From Mesorhizobium muleiense (lineage in GTDB: Bacteria; Pseudomonadota; Alphaproteobacteria; Rhizobiales; Rhizobiaceae), in the NCBI RefSeq assembly GCF_900099905.1, contig NZ_FNEE01000019.1, forward strand, positions 54,605 through 118,604: a DNA stretch of 64,000 nucleotides. Reading direction: 5' to 3'. Shown here piece after piece: positions 1 to 7,947 of this stretch. Below the pieces are notes generated by a model, which worked only from the letters and a program-made list of their open reading frames with translations, made no database searches and was not told the DNA's origin. How positions within the stretch are numbered: position 1 is the first letter of the stretch; every line of letters starts with the position of its first letter. A program made the position numbers and the translations under genes.

Positions 1-8
1 GGCTTACG

Positions 9-2015
9 GTGACGAACGAATATGCGTCATCCGCATTGGCCGATATGGCCCATGCGGAACCGCTTGAGCGCTACGAGCCGCGCTCCGACGAGCTCCGCAA
101 ACTCTACCGAGAGGAAGGCCAGGCGAAGCGAAGAATGGACGCCAGGCCGGGGCTTTGGATCGCCGTTACCATCTACCTGCTGTTTTCGGCAACGGACCTG
201 CTGCTGATTCCGGATGTCGCACTCTATACGATCATGGCACGCTTCGCGGTCGGAGTGACGGCGCTGTTGACCCTGGAAGCACAACTTCGCCGGGGGGTCG
301 CCACGGAATGGATTGACGTGACTTGCGCCGCTGCCATCATCTTTGGCTATGTTGGTTGGTTGTCCCCAGCGGTTACGGGTGCGGACAAGGAAAGCGTCTC
401 TTATTACATGGTCTTCGGCACCATCTTTATGATGAGCGCCAATCTATTTTTTACGTTTAAATTCAGCCTGTCTATCGTGACTTCAAGTATAATTCTAATA
501 ATACTGTATATTGTAAACTACTTTGTGCCTTCCGCATTAGCATACAAGATGGTATTTGGAACTTTCTACATATCATGCTTCACATTTACATCTTACGTAA
601 ACTGGAAGCTGAACGAGGAACGTTACAACGTCTTCCTCAACGCCCTCGAAGCCAAAATCCAGCACAAGGAAGCCACCGAGCGCGGACAGGCGCTGTTGAG
701 TCTGTCGAGAACCGATCCGCTTACGGGTCTGGAGAACCGGCGGGCGATTGACGAGAAGCTGCGCGACTACTGGAGCGATTGGCAAAGGCATGGCAGCGTT
801 TTTGTGGCGATCCTCATCGACGTGGACTTCTTCAAAAGGTTCAACGACTACTACGGACATCAGGAAGGCGACCGCTGCCTGATACTCGTCGCCAATGCTC
901 TTGCCGAGATGATCAAGCAGCACAATGGCTCAATCGGCCGCTACGGCGGGGAAGAATTCATCGTCCTGGCTCGCATGGAGAAAAGGGAACAGGTTGCAGG
1001 TCTCGCGGAAGCCATTCGAAGCACGGTGGAGAACCTCGCGCTTCCCCACCAGCAGCGCAGGGACGGCACCTCGGTGGTGACGGTGAGCGTTGGCGCTGCC
1101 TTCACCAGGCCGCAGACCGGCGCCAAGCTGGAGAAGATCATCCACGAGGCCGATCGTGCGCTCTATCTGGCAAAAGCAGGCGGTCGCAATTGTACCTGGC
1201 TGTTCGATCCAAACGATCCCCAGAGCAGCGACGAGAGCGAGAATATTGCGGCTTTGCTGAAGATCGCGATCGGCCAGGATCTCGTTTCACTCGTCTATCA
1301 GCCCATCCAGAATGTGGCGTCTGGCCGGGTTGAAGCCGTCGAGGCTCTGATGCGCCTCAAAATGCTGGACGGCACATCGGTTCCGCCGAGTCTGTTCATT
1401 CCTGTTGCGGAACGAACCGGCGCGGTCCTGGAACTCGGGCGCTGGGCCATAAGGACAGTGTGCACTGAACTCCTGGCGGACGATCACGTCCGTGTCGTCA
1501 GCGTCAACGTCTCTCCAATTCAGCTCAAGACGCCCGGCTTCGCAGCTTCGGTTGCGACGATTTTGAGCGAGACCGGCGTCGCCGGCAGCAGGCTGGCCCT
1601 CGAAATCACCGAAGGGCTGGAGATGGAGATGCACTCCGACATTCTGCGCTGCATCAGCGATCTGAAGCTGCTGGGCGTCAGGGTATGGCTTGACGACTTC
1701 GGGACGGGCTTCGCGGGCCTCTCATGGCTTCGTCTCATCGATTTCGATACGGTGAAGATCGACCGCTCGTTCCTGCATGACTGCGGCACCCCAAGGGGCA
1801 AGGCGATGCTGCAGGACATTATTGCCCTGGTGCGAAATCGCGGCCATAAAATCCTGGTCGAGGGGGTGGAAACCGACGAGCAGCTGGCCCTTATCCGCGA
1901 CTTCGACATCGATAAGATCCAGGGCTTTCACGTCGGCCGACCTGCTCCCGCCGCGAATTTCCGCACCAAACCGGCCACCTACAAACGCACATTGTCGATC
2001 GTCAAGTCGGCATGA
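9..2015 (+). CDS. Membrane-bound GGDEF-EAL protein (c-di-GMP cyclase/phosphodiesterase)
   Basis: Bifunctional-type cyclic-di-GMP enzyme of 668 aa. Residues about 48-200 form roughly six hydrophobic segments (a MASE-like membrane sensor). A GGDEF domain follows (about 235-400) with active-site GGEEF at 313-317, then an EAL domain (about 415-650) with EAL at 445-447 and DDFGTG at 562-567. Both catalytic signatures are intact, so either or both activities are possible. An RxxD product-inhibition site just upstream of GGEEF is not visible (KQHN lies there). The start is a GTG at base 9; the upstream context is cut by the window edge. The DNA for membrane segments 4-6 (about 420-600) is notably AT-rich compared with the rest of the gene. 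No operon partner is visible. Confidence 0.93.
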   Translation: MTNEYASSALADMAHAEPLERYEPRSDELRKLYREEGQAKRRMDARPGLWIAVTIYLLFSATDLLLIPDVALYTIMARFAVGVTALLTLEAQLRRGVATEWIDVTCAAAIIFGYVGWLSPAVTGADKESVSYYMVFGTIFMMSANLFFTFKFSLSIVTSSIILIILYIVNYFVPSALAYKMVFGTFYISCFTFTSYVNWKLNEERYNVFLNALEAKIQHKEATERGQALLSLSRTDPLTGLENRRAIDEKLRDYWSDWQRHGSVFVAILIDVDFFKRFNDYYGHQEGDRCLILVANALAEMIKQHNGSIGRYGGEEFIVLARMEKREQVAGLAEAIRSTVENLALPHQQRRDGTSVVTVSVGAAFTRPQTGAKLEKIIHEADRALYLAKAGGRNCTWLFDPNDPQSSDESENIAALLKIAIGQDLVSLVYQPIQNVASGRVEAVEALMRLKMLDGTSVPPSLFIPVAERTGAVLELGRWAIRTVCTELLADDHVRVVSVNVSPIQLKTPGFAASVATILSETGVAGSRLALEITEGLEMEMHSDILRCISDLKLLGVRVWLDDFGTGFAGLSWLRLIDFDTVKIDRSFLHDCGTPRGKAMLQDIIALVRNRGHKILVEGVETDEQLALIRDFDIDKIQGFHVGRPAPAANFRTKPATYKRTLSIVKSA

Positions 2016-2194
2016 ATGGCGGCGGAGCGATCTGAGCCCTGCAAGCGATCGTCGCCGCTTCCAGCGGCTTTGTCCCAGCCGAATGCGTGCATCCAATTGC
2101 TGGGGTCTCTCCTATCGAAGCCGCTCCCGATAGCTGTCGCCCAAATACCGCAGCTCGACATCGGCGAGGCGGAACCGAGCGAGAAGGACGGGGC

Positions 2195-2414
2195 GACTAT
2201 CCCGACCGTGAGATCGACTGCCAGGAGGCGATGGAGCCAAGCTTTCAGGCGATCGTCGACTGCATGCTGGGAGCAGGCTGGACGCGGGGAGATCAGCTGT
2301 TCGCCGGTTGCGCCGCCGCCGCGAACTGGCCGAACTACTGGCGATCATCGCCATCGTTTCGCGCGGCGATCCAAGGAAATCGGGAAACAGATCAAGCAGC
2401 TGTCGGGGGACTAG
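2195..2414 (+). pseudogene. Possible decayed small conserved gene
   Basis: The stretch from 2016 to 2555 has no convincing intact gene. Within it, the frame starting near 2195 reads YPDREIDCQEAMEPSFQAIV followed by DCMLGAGWTRGD, which resembles small conserved rhizobial hypothetical proteins as I remember them. The similarity then stops, and a plausible C-terminal end (RSKEIGKQIKQLSG) appears in another frame up to 2414. I infer a frameshifted remnant. This rests on remembered family resemblance only, and no function is known. Nothing else recognisable was seen between 2016 and 2555. Confidence 0.3.
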
Positions 2415-2555
2415 GGTCAAAACTCAATCAGCCGGTGATCGACAATGGCCGGGATGGAAGGCGGCCCGTCGCTGGACGTTCCCCCACCACGACAGATAGG
2501 CGCTCGGGTATCTCTTTTAGGGCAGCCATAGCCACTCTTCCACCCATCGCTTACT

Positions 2556-2978
2556 TCATGCGGGCATCAAATCGATGACCCGCATGATTGCGACGGCACT
2601 GCTCGTGTTCTGGGTGCCTTCGGTCGTATCTGCTTTGGCGCAGGTCCAAACATCGCCCTTCTTGACGGTGAACTTTTTCTCGTTCTGAACGACAGAAAGT
2701 TCTCCCTCGGTCAGGTGGCAGAGCATGTCATTCTTCATCACGTTGTCCGGCGTCTTCGCCCCGGGTTGGATTACAACATCGCGTAGCATGACCGTTTTAT
2801 AAGCCGGTATGACCGAAGCCCGCTCACCAAGCGCTACAACTCTGACACCGGGGCCGACCTCCTTGCCCTCATCGGGGCCGTAAGTCTGTGCGGCGGCTGG
2901 GGTCGCCCAAGCGATCAGTGGCGTTGCGGCCACTGTAAGACCGAGTGCAAGTGTGGATCTACGATTGACGGCTTCCAT
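2556..2978 (-). CDS. Exported cupin-domain protein
   Basis: 140-aa protein with an N-terminal export signal of Tat-like appearance (NRRSTLALGL followed by a hydrophobic run ending in AAAQ). The mature part is a single small cupin barrel: the stretch VIQPGAKTPDNVMKNDMLCH...GELSVVQ is followed by the typical KKGDVWTC turn. Cupins of this size bind a metal or small ligand, but the specific role is unknown. The ATG at 2978 has a good ribosome site (AGGGAGG) on the minus strand. It is monocistronic as far as can be seen. A perfect 7-bp inverted repeat lies about 55-70 bp upstream and may be its operator. Confidence 0.75.
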   Translation of the reverse strand: MEAVNRRSTLALGLTVAATPLIAWATPAAAQTYGPDEGKEVGPGVRVVALGERASVIPAYKTVMLRDVVIQPGAKTPDNVMKNDMLCHLTEGELSVVQNEKKFTVKKGDVWTCAKADTTEGTQNTSSAVAIMRVIDLMPA

Positions 2979-3601
2979 TGCTTCCTCCCTATCAAAAGTT
3001 GGTCGGAAAGGTAGGCCAACAAGTCAAGGATGAGCCGTTGCGGCTCAAAGTCAACTGATCTTCCGTTGAGTTTTGAGCCTAGCGCCGGATGGATAACTGC
3101 CTGACGACACGAGGAACTCGGAGTGCGAATTGCTCTTGCGGTGACAACGGTGCGTGACGCTAGTGAACCCGGCTTAACCCACTGCATCGTCGGCCGCTTC
3201 TTCATCTCCTTGGGCGCCTCGCCGGCATGCTGGAGGCCCTTCCACAGCCGCTTCCAACTCAGTGAAGGCGGCGCGGCTCCCGCAAAAGGAAACGCCGAGG
3301 TCGGGGCGCAGCTCGCAATTGCACGCTCCATGATCCGCGCCGGCCGGCCACTCTAGAATCATAACTAGCGGACTTCGCGTCTTAGGCTACTCGGAACCGC
3401 TTAATGCCGCCGCGGTCCAGAAGCCAGCGCAATGGCACCAAAGGCGGTTATAATCTCACGCCAGACAATTTCCGGAACCTAGTCAGACATTCCAAGGCAG
3501 CCTGCAACAAATCGCCTCCCGTCGGCATCCGTTTGCGGCGGTCATGGTTCACCTGCGACCGAATCTGGACACGGCGCAGAGCCAGGACTACTGTCTACTC
3601 A
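2979..3601. other. Intergenic stretch without a recognisable gene
   Basis: About 620 bases between the divergent cupin gene and the copper operon. Short open frames occur (for example plus strand 3123-3356), but they have no recognisable domain, no convincing ribosome site and look like chance frames. The only structured element noticed is the inverted repeat at 3031-3047. The promoter of the downstream copper operon must lie in the right-hand part, but I could not identify a CueR- or CsoR-type operator by eye. Confidence 0.5.
3031..3047. promoter_or_regulatory. Perfect inverted repeat upstream of cupin gene
   Basis: TGAGCCG-TTG-CGGCTCA is a perfect 7-bp inverted repeat with a 3-base centre, about 53 bp upstream of the cupin start codon at 2978. 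The position suits an operator. No T-run follows on either side, so a terminator is less likely. The binding protein is unknown. Confidence 0.3.
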
Positions 3602-3937
3602 ATGAGCAGGTTCGTCCGCATCCTCGCAGTCGTCTTCCTCGCGGCCTTCGCCCTCGGCACGGCGGCGCATGCCGCGGCTTTGACGGACATGTCCCTGAAG
3701 ATGTCGATGGCTGAGATGGACGGCGACATGCCCGACTGCCAGAACTGTCCCGGCGATGACGGCCAGGCGTCGGCATGCGACCAGTTCTGCGTTACCTCGC
3801 TTGTCGCGATCTGCACGCCTGCCGCGGCCGAGCTGCCGCATTTCGCCGGTATCGTATCCTTGCCTCCCGGAGAACCGTCCGACGGCCGCACCGGTCCGCC
3901 TGAGCCCTATCCTCCCCGAACCACCTTCCTGAGCTGA
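3602..3937 (+). CDS. Small exported Cys-rich protein, first gene of copper operon
   Basis: 111-aa protein with a signal peptide (residues 1 to about 22, ending AAHAA). A short mature region follows with Met-rich (DMSLKMSMAEMDGDMPD) and cysteine-rich (CQNCPGDDGQASACDQFC) parts, then a Pro-rich tail. I do not recognise a named family. The Met/Cys content and its place directly before a multicopper oxidase suggest periplasmic copper binding; this is inference. The ATG at 3602 is preferred because the signal peptide starts there; the same frame is open further upstream to 3404 but that part looks non-coding. The next gene starts 78 bp downstream. Confidence 0.6.
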   Translation: MSRFVRILAVVFLAAFALGTAAHAAALTDMSLKMSMAEMDGDMPDCQNCPGDDGQASACDQFCVTSLVAICTPAAAELPHFAGIVSLPPGEPSDGRTGPPEPYPPRTTFLS

Positions 3938-4015
3938 CACGGCCGCGGCATCCGCTCGCGACCGACCCGTCGACGCGCCCGGCTACGTCCGCGCGTCAAA
4001 AAAGCCTATTCCGGA

Positions 4016-5509
4016 ATGGTTGATCCAATGCCCTATCCACGTGTGCCGGCGCTGACGCGTCGAACCTTCCTCGCATCGGCCGCCGCCGTTTCGGCGGGCG
4101 TGGTGCTTCCACCGCGATCCGACGCCGCAGGCCTTCGCGAGTTCCGGATCCGCGCCGGACCGGGACGCGCCCAGATCGCGCCAGAGCCGCATGGCGATAC
4201 CCCCATCTGGTGCTATGACGGCAGCCTGCCCGGTCCGGAAATTCGCATCCGCCAGGGAGAACGCCTGCGGGTGGCGGTCGAGAACAAACTCAACGAAGAG
4301 ACGACGGTGCACTGGCACGGTTTGCGAGTCCCGAACGCGATGGACGGCGTGCCGCACCTCACGCAGGCGCCGATCTGGCCCGGCGAGACCTTTGCCTACG
4401 AGTTCGATGCCGTCGACGCAGGCACCTTCTGGTACCATCCGCACCATCGCAGTTTCGAGCAGGTCGGCAGAGGCCTCTACGGCCCGCTGATCGTGGAGGA
4501 AGCCGATCCCATCCGGGTCGACCGCGAAGTCACATGGGTGCTGTCCGACTGGCGGCTGACCAAAACCGCCGAGATGCGGGAAGACTTCGGCAACCGCCAT
4601 GACATGATGCACAACGGCCGGGTCGGAAACACGGTCACGATCAATGGCCGCGTACCGGATGTCTTTCAGGTGCGAAACGGAGAACGCATCCGGCTGCGGC
4701 TGATCAACGCCGCCACCGCCCGCATTTTCGGCCTCGACTTCGGGAACCATCAGCCTGCCGTCATCGCGCTGGACGGGCAGCCAGTGGAGCCGCATGTGCC
4801 GGAAGGCGGACTGGTCGTGCTGGGGCCCGCGATGCGCGCCGACCTCATCCTCGACATGACGGCTGACGCCGGAAGCCGGGTTTCCGTGATCGACCGCTTC
4901 TACGAGGGCCTCGAATACCGCCTGGTCGACCTAGCCTATGCCGGTAATCCGCTCAGGCAGGCGGCTCCCGACTGGCCTGTCGCCCTCCCGCCCAACCCGC
5001 TGCCGGAGCCGGACCTTGCATCGGCCGTCCGGCACGAGGTCACCTTCAACGGCGGCATGATGGGAGCCATGGTCATGCAGGAGATGGGCGGCAGCATGGG
5101 CGACACGCGCAAGCATTTCCCCGGCGCGGTTGGCGGCATGATGGGCAGCATGGGCGGCATGATGAACATGATGCACTCCGGCGGCATCTGGTTCATCAAC
5201 GGCATCGCGGCGGAAGGGCACGTCATGGACCCGATGCTGACGCTTGCGCGGGACAAGAGCCATGCCATCGCGATGACCAACGCGACGGCCTGGCATCATC
5301 CGATCCACCTGCACGGCCATTCCTTCCGGGTGATCTCCCGGAACGGCAAGCCGAGCAAGCACCGCGAGTGGCAGGACACGGTGCTCATGTCTCCGCGCGA
5401 GCGGGTGGAGATCGCCCTCGTTGCCGACAATCCGGGCGACTGGATGCTCCATTGCCACATACTCGAACACCAGGCCGCCGGGATGATGGGCGTCTTCCGC
5501 GTCGCCTGA
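4016..5509 (+). CDS. Tat-exported multicopper oxidase (CueO/laccase type)
   Basis: Periplasmic blue-copper oxidase of 497 aa that probably oxidises Cu(I) or phenolic substrates. A twin-arginine signal (TRRTFLAS, Arg15-Arg16) precedes three cupredoxin domains. All four copper-ligand motifs are present: HWHG at 99-102, HPH at 141-143, HPIHLHGH at 428-435 and HCHILEH at 479-485 with an axial Met at about 490. A Met-rich insertion (about residues 340-385, with repeated GGMMG units) resembles the Cu(I)-collecting region of CueO. Start 4016 is chosen as the longest frame; ATG at 4028 is equally possible and neither has a clear ribosome site. The DUF411 gene follows 26 bp downstream, consistent with one transcript. 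Confidence 0.92.
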   Translation: MVDPMPYPRVPALTRRTFLASAAAVSAGVVLPPRSDAAGLREFRIRAGPGRAQIAPEPHGDTPIWCYDGSLPGPEIRIRQGERLRVAVENKLNEETTVHWHGLRVPNAMDGVPHLTQAPIWPGETFAYEFDAVDAGTFWYHPHHRSFEQVGRGLYGPLIVEEADPIRVDREVTWVLSDWRLTKTAEMREDFGNRHDMMHNGRVGNTVTINGRVPDVFQVRNGERIRLRLINAATARIFGLDFGNHQPAVIALDGQPVEPHVPEGGLVVLGPAMRADLILDMTADAGSRVSVIDRFYEGLEYRLVDLAYAGNPLRQAAPDWPVALPPNPLPEPDLASAVRHEVTFNGGMMGAMVMQEMGGSMGDTRKHFPGAVGGMMGSMGGMMNMMHSGGIWFINGIAAEGHVMDPMLTLARDKSHAIAMTNATAWHHPIHLHGHSFRVISRNGKPSKHREWQDTVLMSPRERVEIALVADNPGDWMLHCHILEHQAAGMMGVFRVA

Positions 5510-5535
5510 CCAATCCCTCAAAAGGAGAACCGAAA

Positions 5536-5976
5536 ATGCGTACTATCCTGAATGCCGTCGCCCTCGCTTCCTTCGTCTGGGCTGCCGTCCCGGCGCTCGC
5601 GGGCGAGAAGGACGTCACCCTCTACAAGAACCCGCAGTGCGGCTGCTGCGAAGGCTATGCCGAGTACCTGCGGGAGAACGGCTTCACCGTCACCAGCAAG
5701 GCCACCCACGACCTCGCCGAGATGAGCCGCGAGGCAGGCATCGCGGACGAATTCCAGGGCTGCCACCTGTCATTCGTGGATGGCTACGTCGTCAGCGGCC
5801 ACGTCCCCGTCGGCACGGTCAAGAAGCTGCTCACGGAGCGGCCCGACATTAAGGGCGTGACGCTGCCCGGCATGCCAATGGGCTCGCCGGGAATGAGCGG
5901 CACCAAGGAAGCGCCGTTCGAGATGCTGGAGATCACCAAGTCTGGCAGCGTGGGCGGCGTATACGCGCGGGAATAG
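5536..5976 (+). CDS. DUF411 periplasmic metal-binding protein
   Basis: 146-aa member of the DUF411 family, small exported proteins often found with copper-resistance genes. A signal peptide covers residues 1-22 (VPALA-G). The mature protein begins with a thioredoxin-like strand and the motif CGCC (Cys35, Cys37, Cys38), followed by the conserved GCHLSFVDGYVVSGHVP block (Cys76, His77, His89). These are likely metal ligands. The ATG at 5536 is supported by AAAGGAG. The exact role (copper chaperone or sink) is not established from sequence. Confidence 0.88.
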   Translation: MRTILNAVALASFVWAAVPALAGEKDVTLYKNPQCGCCEGYAEYLRENGFTVTSKATHDLAEMSREAGIADEFQGCHLSFVDGYVVSGHVPVGTVKKLLTERPDIKGVTLPGMPMGSPGMSGTKEAPFEMLEITKSGSVGGVYARE

Positions 5977-6011
5977 GCCTGCAACGAGACGCGGAAAAGG
6001 AGCCGACAACG

Positions 6012-6146
6012 ATGGACGGCGGAATGATGGAAGGCATGGGCGGCATGATGCTGGGCATGGGTGTGGGCTGGCTTCTGCTCGCAGTTGCGCTCGTTCTCGC
6101 GGTCGCGACCTTGGTGAAGTACCTGTTCTTCAGCGGCCGCAAATGA
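6012..6146 (+). CDS. 44-aa Met-rich single-span membrane peptide
   Basis: Very short gene. ATG at 6012 has an AAGGAG site nine bases upstream, and its stop overlaps the next start as ATGA (6143-6146). The N-terminal half is Met/Gly-rich (MDGGMMEGMGGMMLGMG), followed by one hydrophobic span (WLLLAVALVLAVATLV) and a short basic tail. The good ribosome site and translational coupling on the 3' side argue that it is real. I infer a role in copper handling at the membrane, for example Cu(I) binding by the methionines, from composition and context only. Confidence 0.75.
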   Translation: MDGGMMEGMGGMMLGMGVGWLLLAVALVLAVATLVKYLFFSGRK

Positions 6147-6592
6147 GCAGGCAGGCTGTTATCCTCGGCTTCGCGGCGCTCTTGGGAGTTGCCGCCCTCG
6201 CCTTGATCTGGTCGTTCGGAGCAAGCGAGGCCGCGGCAGTTGCGCGGGGACGGCAGCTCTATTCCGCGAACTGCGCCTCCTGCCACGGGGCCAGCCTCGA
6301 AGGCCAGCCTGACTGGAAGAGGCAGCTTCCCTCGGGACGCATGCCCGCTCCGCCGCACGATGCGTCCGGGCACACCTGGCACCACCCGGACGGGGTGCTG
6401 TTCCGGATCACCAAAAAGGGTCCAGCCGCCGTGGTGGGCAACGGGTACGCTAGCGACATGCCGGGATTCGAGGACATTTTGAGCGACGAGGAGATCCGCG
6501 CCGTTCTCGCCTTCATCAAGAGCACATGGCCGGAGCGGGAGCGCGCCTACCAGTCGGAGATGAGCCGCCGCGAGCAGGAGAAGACGCAGTGA
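6143..6592 (+). CDS. Membrane-anchored c-type cytochrome
   Basis: 149-aa monohaem cytochrome c. An uncleaved N-terminal hydrophobic anchor (residues 5-25) is followed by the haem-binding motif CASCH (Cys44, Cys47, His48) and a probable axial Met106 in YASDMPGF, as in class I cytochromes. It would transfer electrons in the periplasm, perhaps accepting them from the multicopper oxidase partner or serving a terminal oxidase. The start overlaps the stop of the 44-aa peptide gene, and its own stop overlaps the GTG start of the TlpA-like gene. Confidence 0.9.
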   Translation: MSRQAVILGFAALLGVAALALIWSFGASEAAAVARGRQLYSANCASCHGASLEGQPDWKRQLPSGRMPAPPHDASGHTWHHPDGVLFRITKKGPAAVVGNGYASDMPGFEDILSDEEIRAVLAFIKSTWPERERAYQSEMSRREQEKTQ

Positions 6593-7134
6593 AGACGATC
6601 CTGTCGGCGCTGATACTTGCCGTCGTTGTGGCCGTGGGCAACGCGCACGCGCAGGAACCGACAGTGATGCCGCTGCACGAGGAGCCGCAGCCCTTGCCCG
6701 AGCTCATCCTCGCCGACGAGGCGGGAGAGCCGCAATCTCTCGAAGATTGGCGCGGCAAGATGGTGCTGCTCAACGTCTGGGCGACCTGGTGTGCGCCCTG
6801 CCGGGCCGAAATGCCCACGCTCAACCGCCTTCAGGGGCGGCTCGGCGGCGAGGGATTCGATGTCGTCGCCCTTTCGGTGGACCGAGCGGGAGGCGGCGCA
6901 GTCCGGAAGTTCTTCGACGAGATCGGGGTCAAACTCCCCGTCTTCATCGACCAGGACGGGACTGCGATCCGCGCGTTGGGACTGTTCGGCCTGCCAGCCA
7001 CGCTTCTGATCGGCCCCGACGGAAACGAGCTCGCGCGGCTCGCCGGACCCGCCGAATGGGACACCCCCGAGATGGTTTCCTTCTTCGAAGGGATCATCGT
7101 ACGAGAACTCGACCAAACCGGAGAACGGAGATGA
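6589..7134 (+). CDS. TlpA/ResA-like periplasmic thiol-disulfide oxidoreductase
   Basis: 181-aa exported thioredoxin-fold protein. A signal peptide (1-21, ending AHA) is followed by the TlpA-type fold with active site WCAPC (Cys68, Cys71) and the cis-Pro segment GLPATLLI. Such proteins reduce cysteines of copper sites or apocytochromes, and rhizobial TlpA reduces ScoI and CoxB. The start is the GTG at 6589, overlapping the preceding TGA (GTGA); the frame is open further upstream but the signal peptide begins here. It is translationally coupled on both sides, and the SCO gene follows by ATGA overlap. Confidence 0.9.
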   Translation: MKTILSALILAVVVAVGNAHAQEPTVMPLHEEPQPLPELILADEAGEPQSLEDWRGKMVLLNVWATWCAPCRAEMPTLNRLQGRLGGEGFDVVALSVDRAGGGAVRKFFDEIGVKLPVFIDQDGTAIRALGLFGLPATLLIGPDGNELARLAGPAEWDTPEMVSFFEGIIVRELDQTGERR

Positions 7135-7775
7135 ACAGAAAAACACTTCTCGCCGCGATGGCCGTCACGTCTGTCCTCGCGCTTCCCGCATTTGCCCATC
7201 ATCCGGGCGCCGATCTCGACAGGCTTATGGGCAGCGAGGAGAAGTATTTCCAGGCGATCGATGCTCCCGCAGCGCCGGGATTCGATCTGGCCGACGACGA
7301 AGGCAATCCGGTCCGCCTCTCGGACTTCGCCGACAAGGTCGTTGTACTCAATTTCGTGTTCGCGAGTTGCACCGACGTCTGCCCGCTGCACTCCGACCTG
7401 ATCGCCCGCGTCCAGGCGATGGTCAACGAAACGCCCATGAAGGACCTGGTGCAGTTCCTGACGGTGACGACAGACCCGAAGTCAGACACGCCCGAGGTCA
7501 TGAAGGGATACGGCGAAGCGCACGGGCTCGACCCGCGCAACTGGACCTTCCTGACCACCCGCGAAGGGCAGGCGGAGGATGCGACGCGCAAGCTGTCCGA
7601 GCAATACAACGTCCGTTTCGATCCGCTCGAAGGCGGCCAGCAGATGCATGGCTTGGTGACGCACGTGATCGACCGCGGCGGGCGCTTCGCGGCCAAGTTC
7701 CACGGCCTCAGGTTCGATCCGCTGAACCTGGTCATGTACGTCAATGGGCTGACGAACAGCGTGAATCGGCCGTGA
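7131..7775 (+). CDS. SCO1/SenC-family copper chaperone-like protein
   Basis: 214-aa exported protein of the SCO1/SenC family. Signal peptide 1-22 (ALPAFA), then a thioredoxin fold with the copper/thiol motif CTDVC (Cys80, Cys84) and the distal ligand His178 in VTHVIDRGG, the three canonical SCO ligands. Family members deliver copper to CuA of cytochrome c oxidase or act as thiol reductases. The N-terminal His-His after the signal peptide is a further possible metal site. The ATG at 7131 overlaps the stop of the TlpA-like gene, so the pair is probably co-translated and may work as a reductase-chaperone couple. Last gene of the operon. Confidence 0.9.
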   Translation: MNRKTLLAAMAVTSVLALPAFAHHPGADLDRLMGSEEKYFQAIDAPAAPGFDLADDEGNPVRLSDFADKVVVLNFVFASCTDVCPLHSDLIARVQAMVNETPMKDLVQFLTVTTDPKSDTPEVMKGYGEAHGLDPRNWTFLTTREGQAEDATRKLSEQYNVRFDPLEGGQQMHGLVTHVIDRGGRFAAKFHGLRFDPLNLVMYVNGLTNSVNRP

Positions 7776-7947
7776 TCAATTGACTTGATCCAGCACTACC
7801 GCCGGACGCCCTCCGAGGTTGTCCGGTTGGGGGAACAACACGGCAACAGCGCACGGATCGCTCATGAGCCGCCGCGCCAGCGCCGCTGGGAACAGGATTC
7901 CTGCGATTCGACGCCGCCGCCGTCGATCTCAGCGGATCAGGTCTGGT

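Noticed and set aside
3123..3356. 77-residue frame upstream of the copper operon
   Set aside because: No ribosome site, no domain, and it is isolated in a low-coding stretch.
3983..4795. Long open frame antisense to the multicopper oxidase
   Set aside because: It mirrors the codon bias of the real gene on the other strand and has no recognisable domain.
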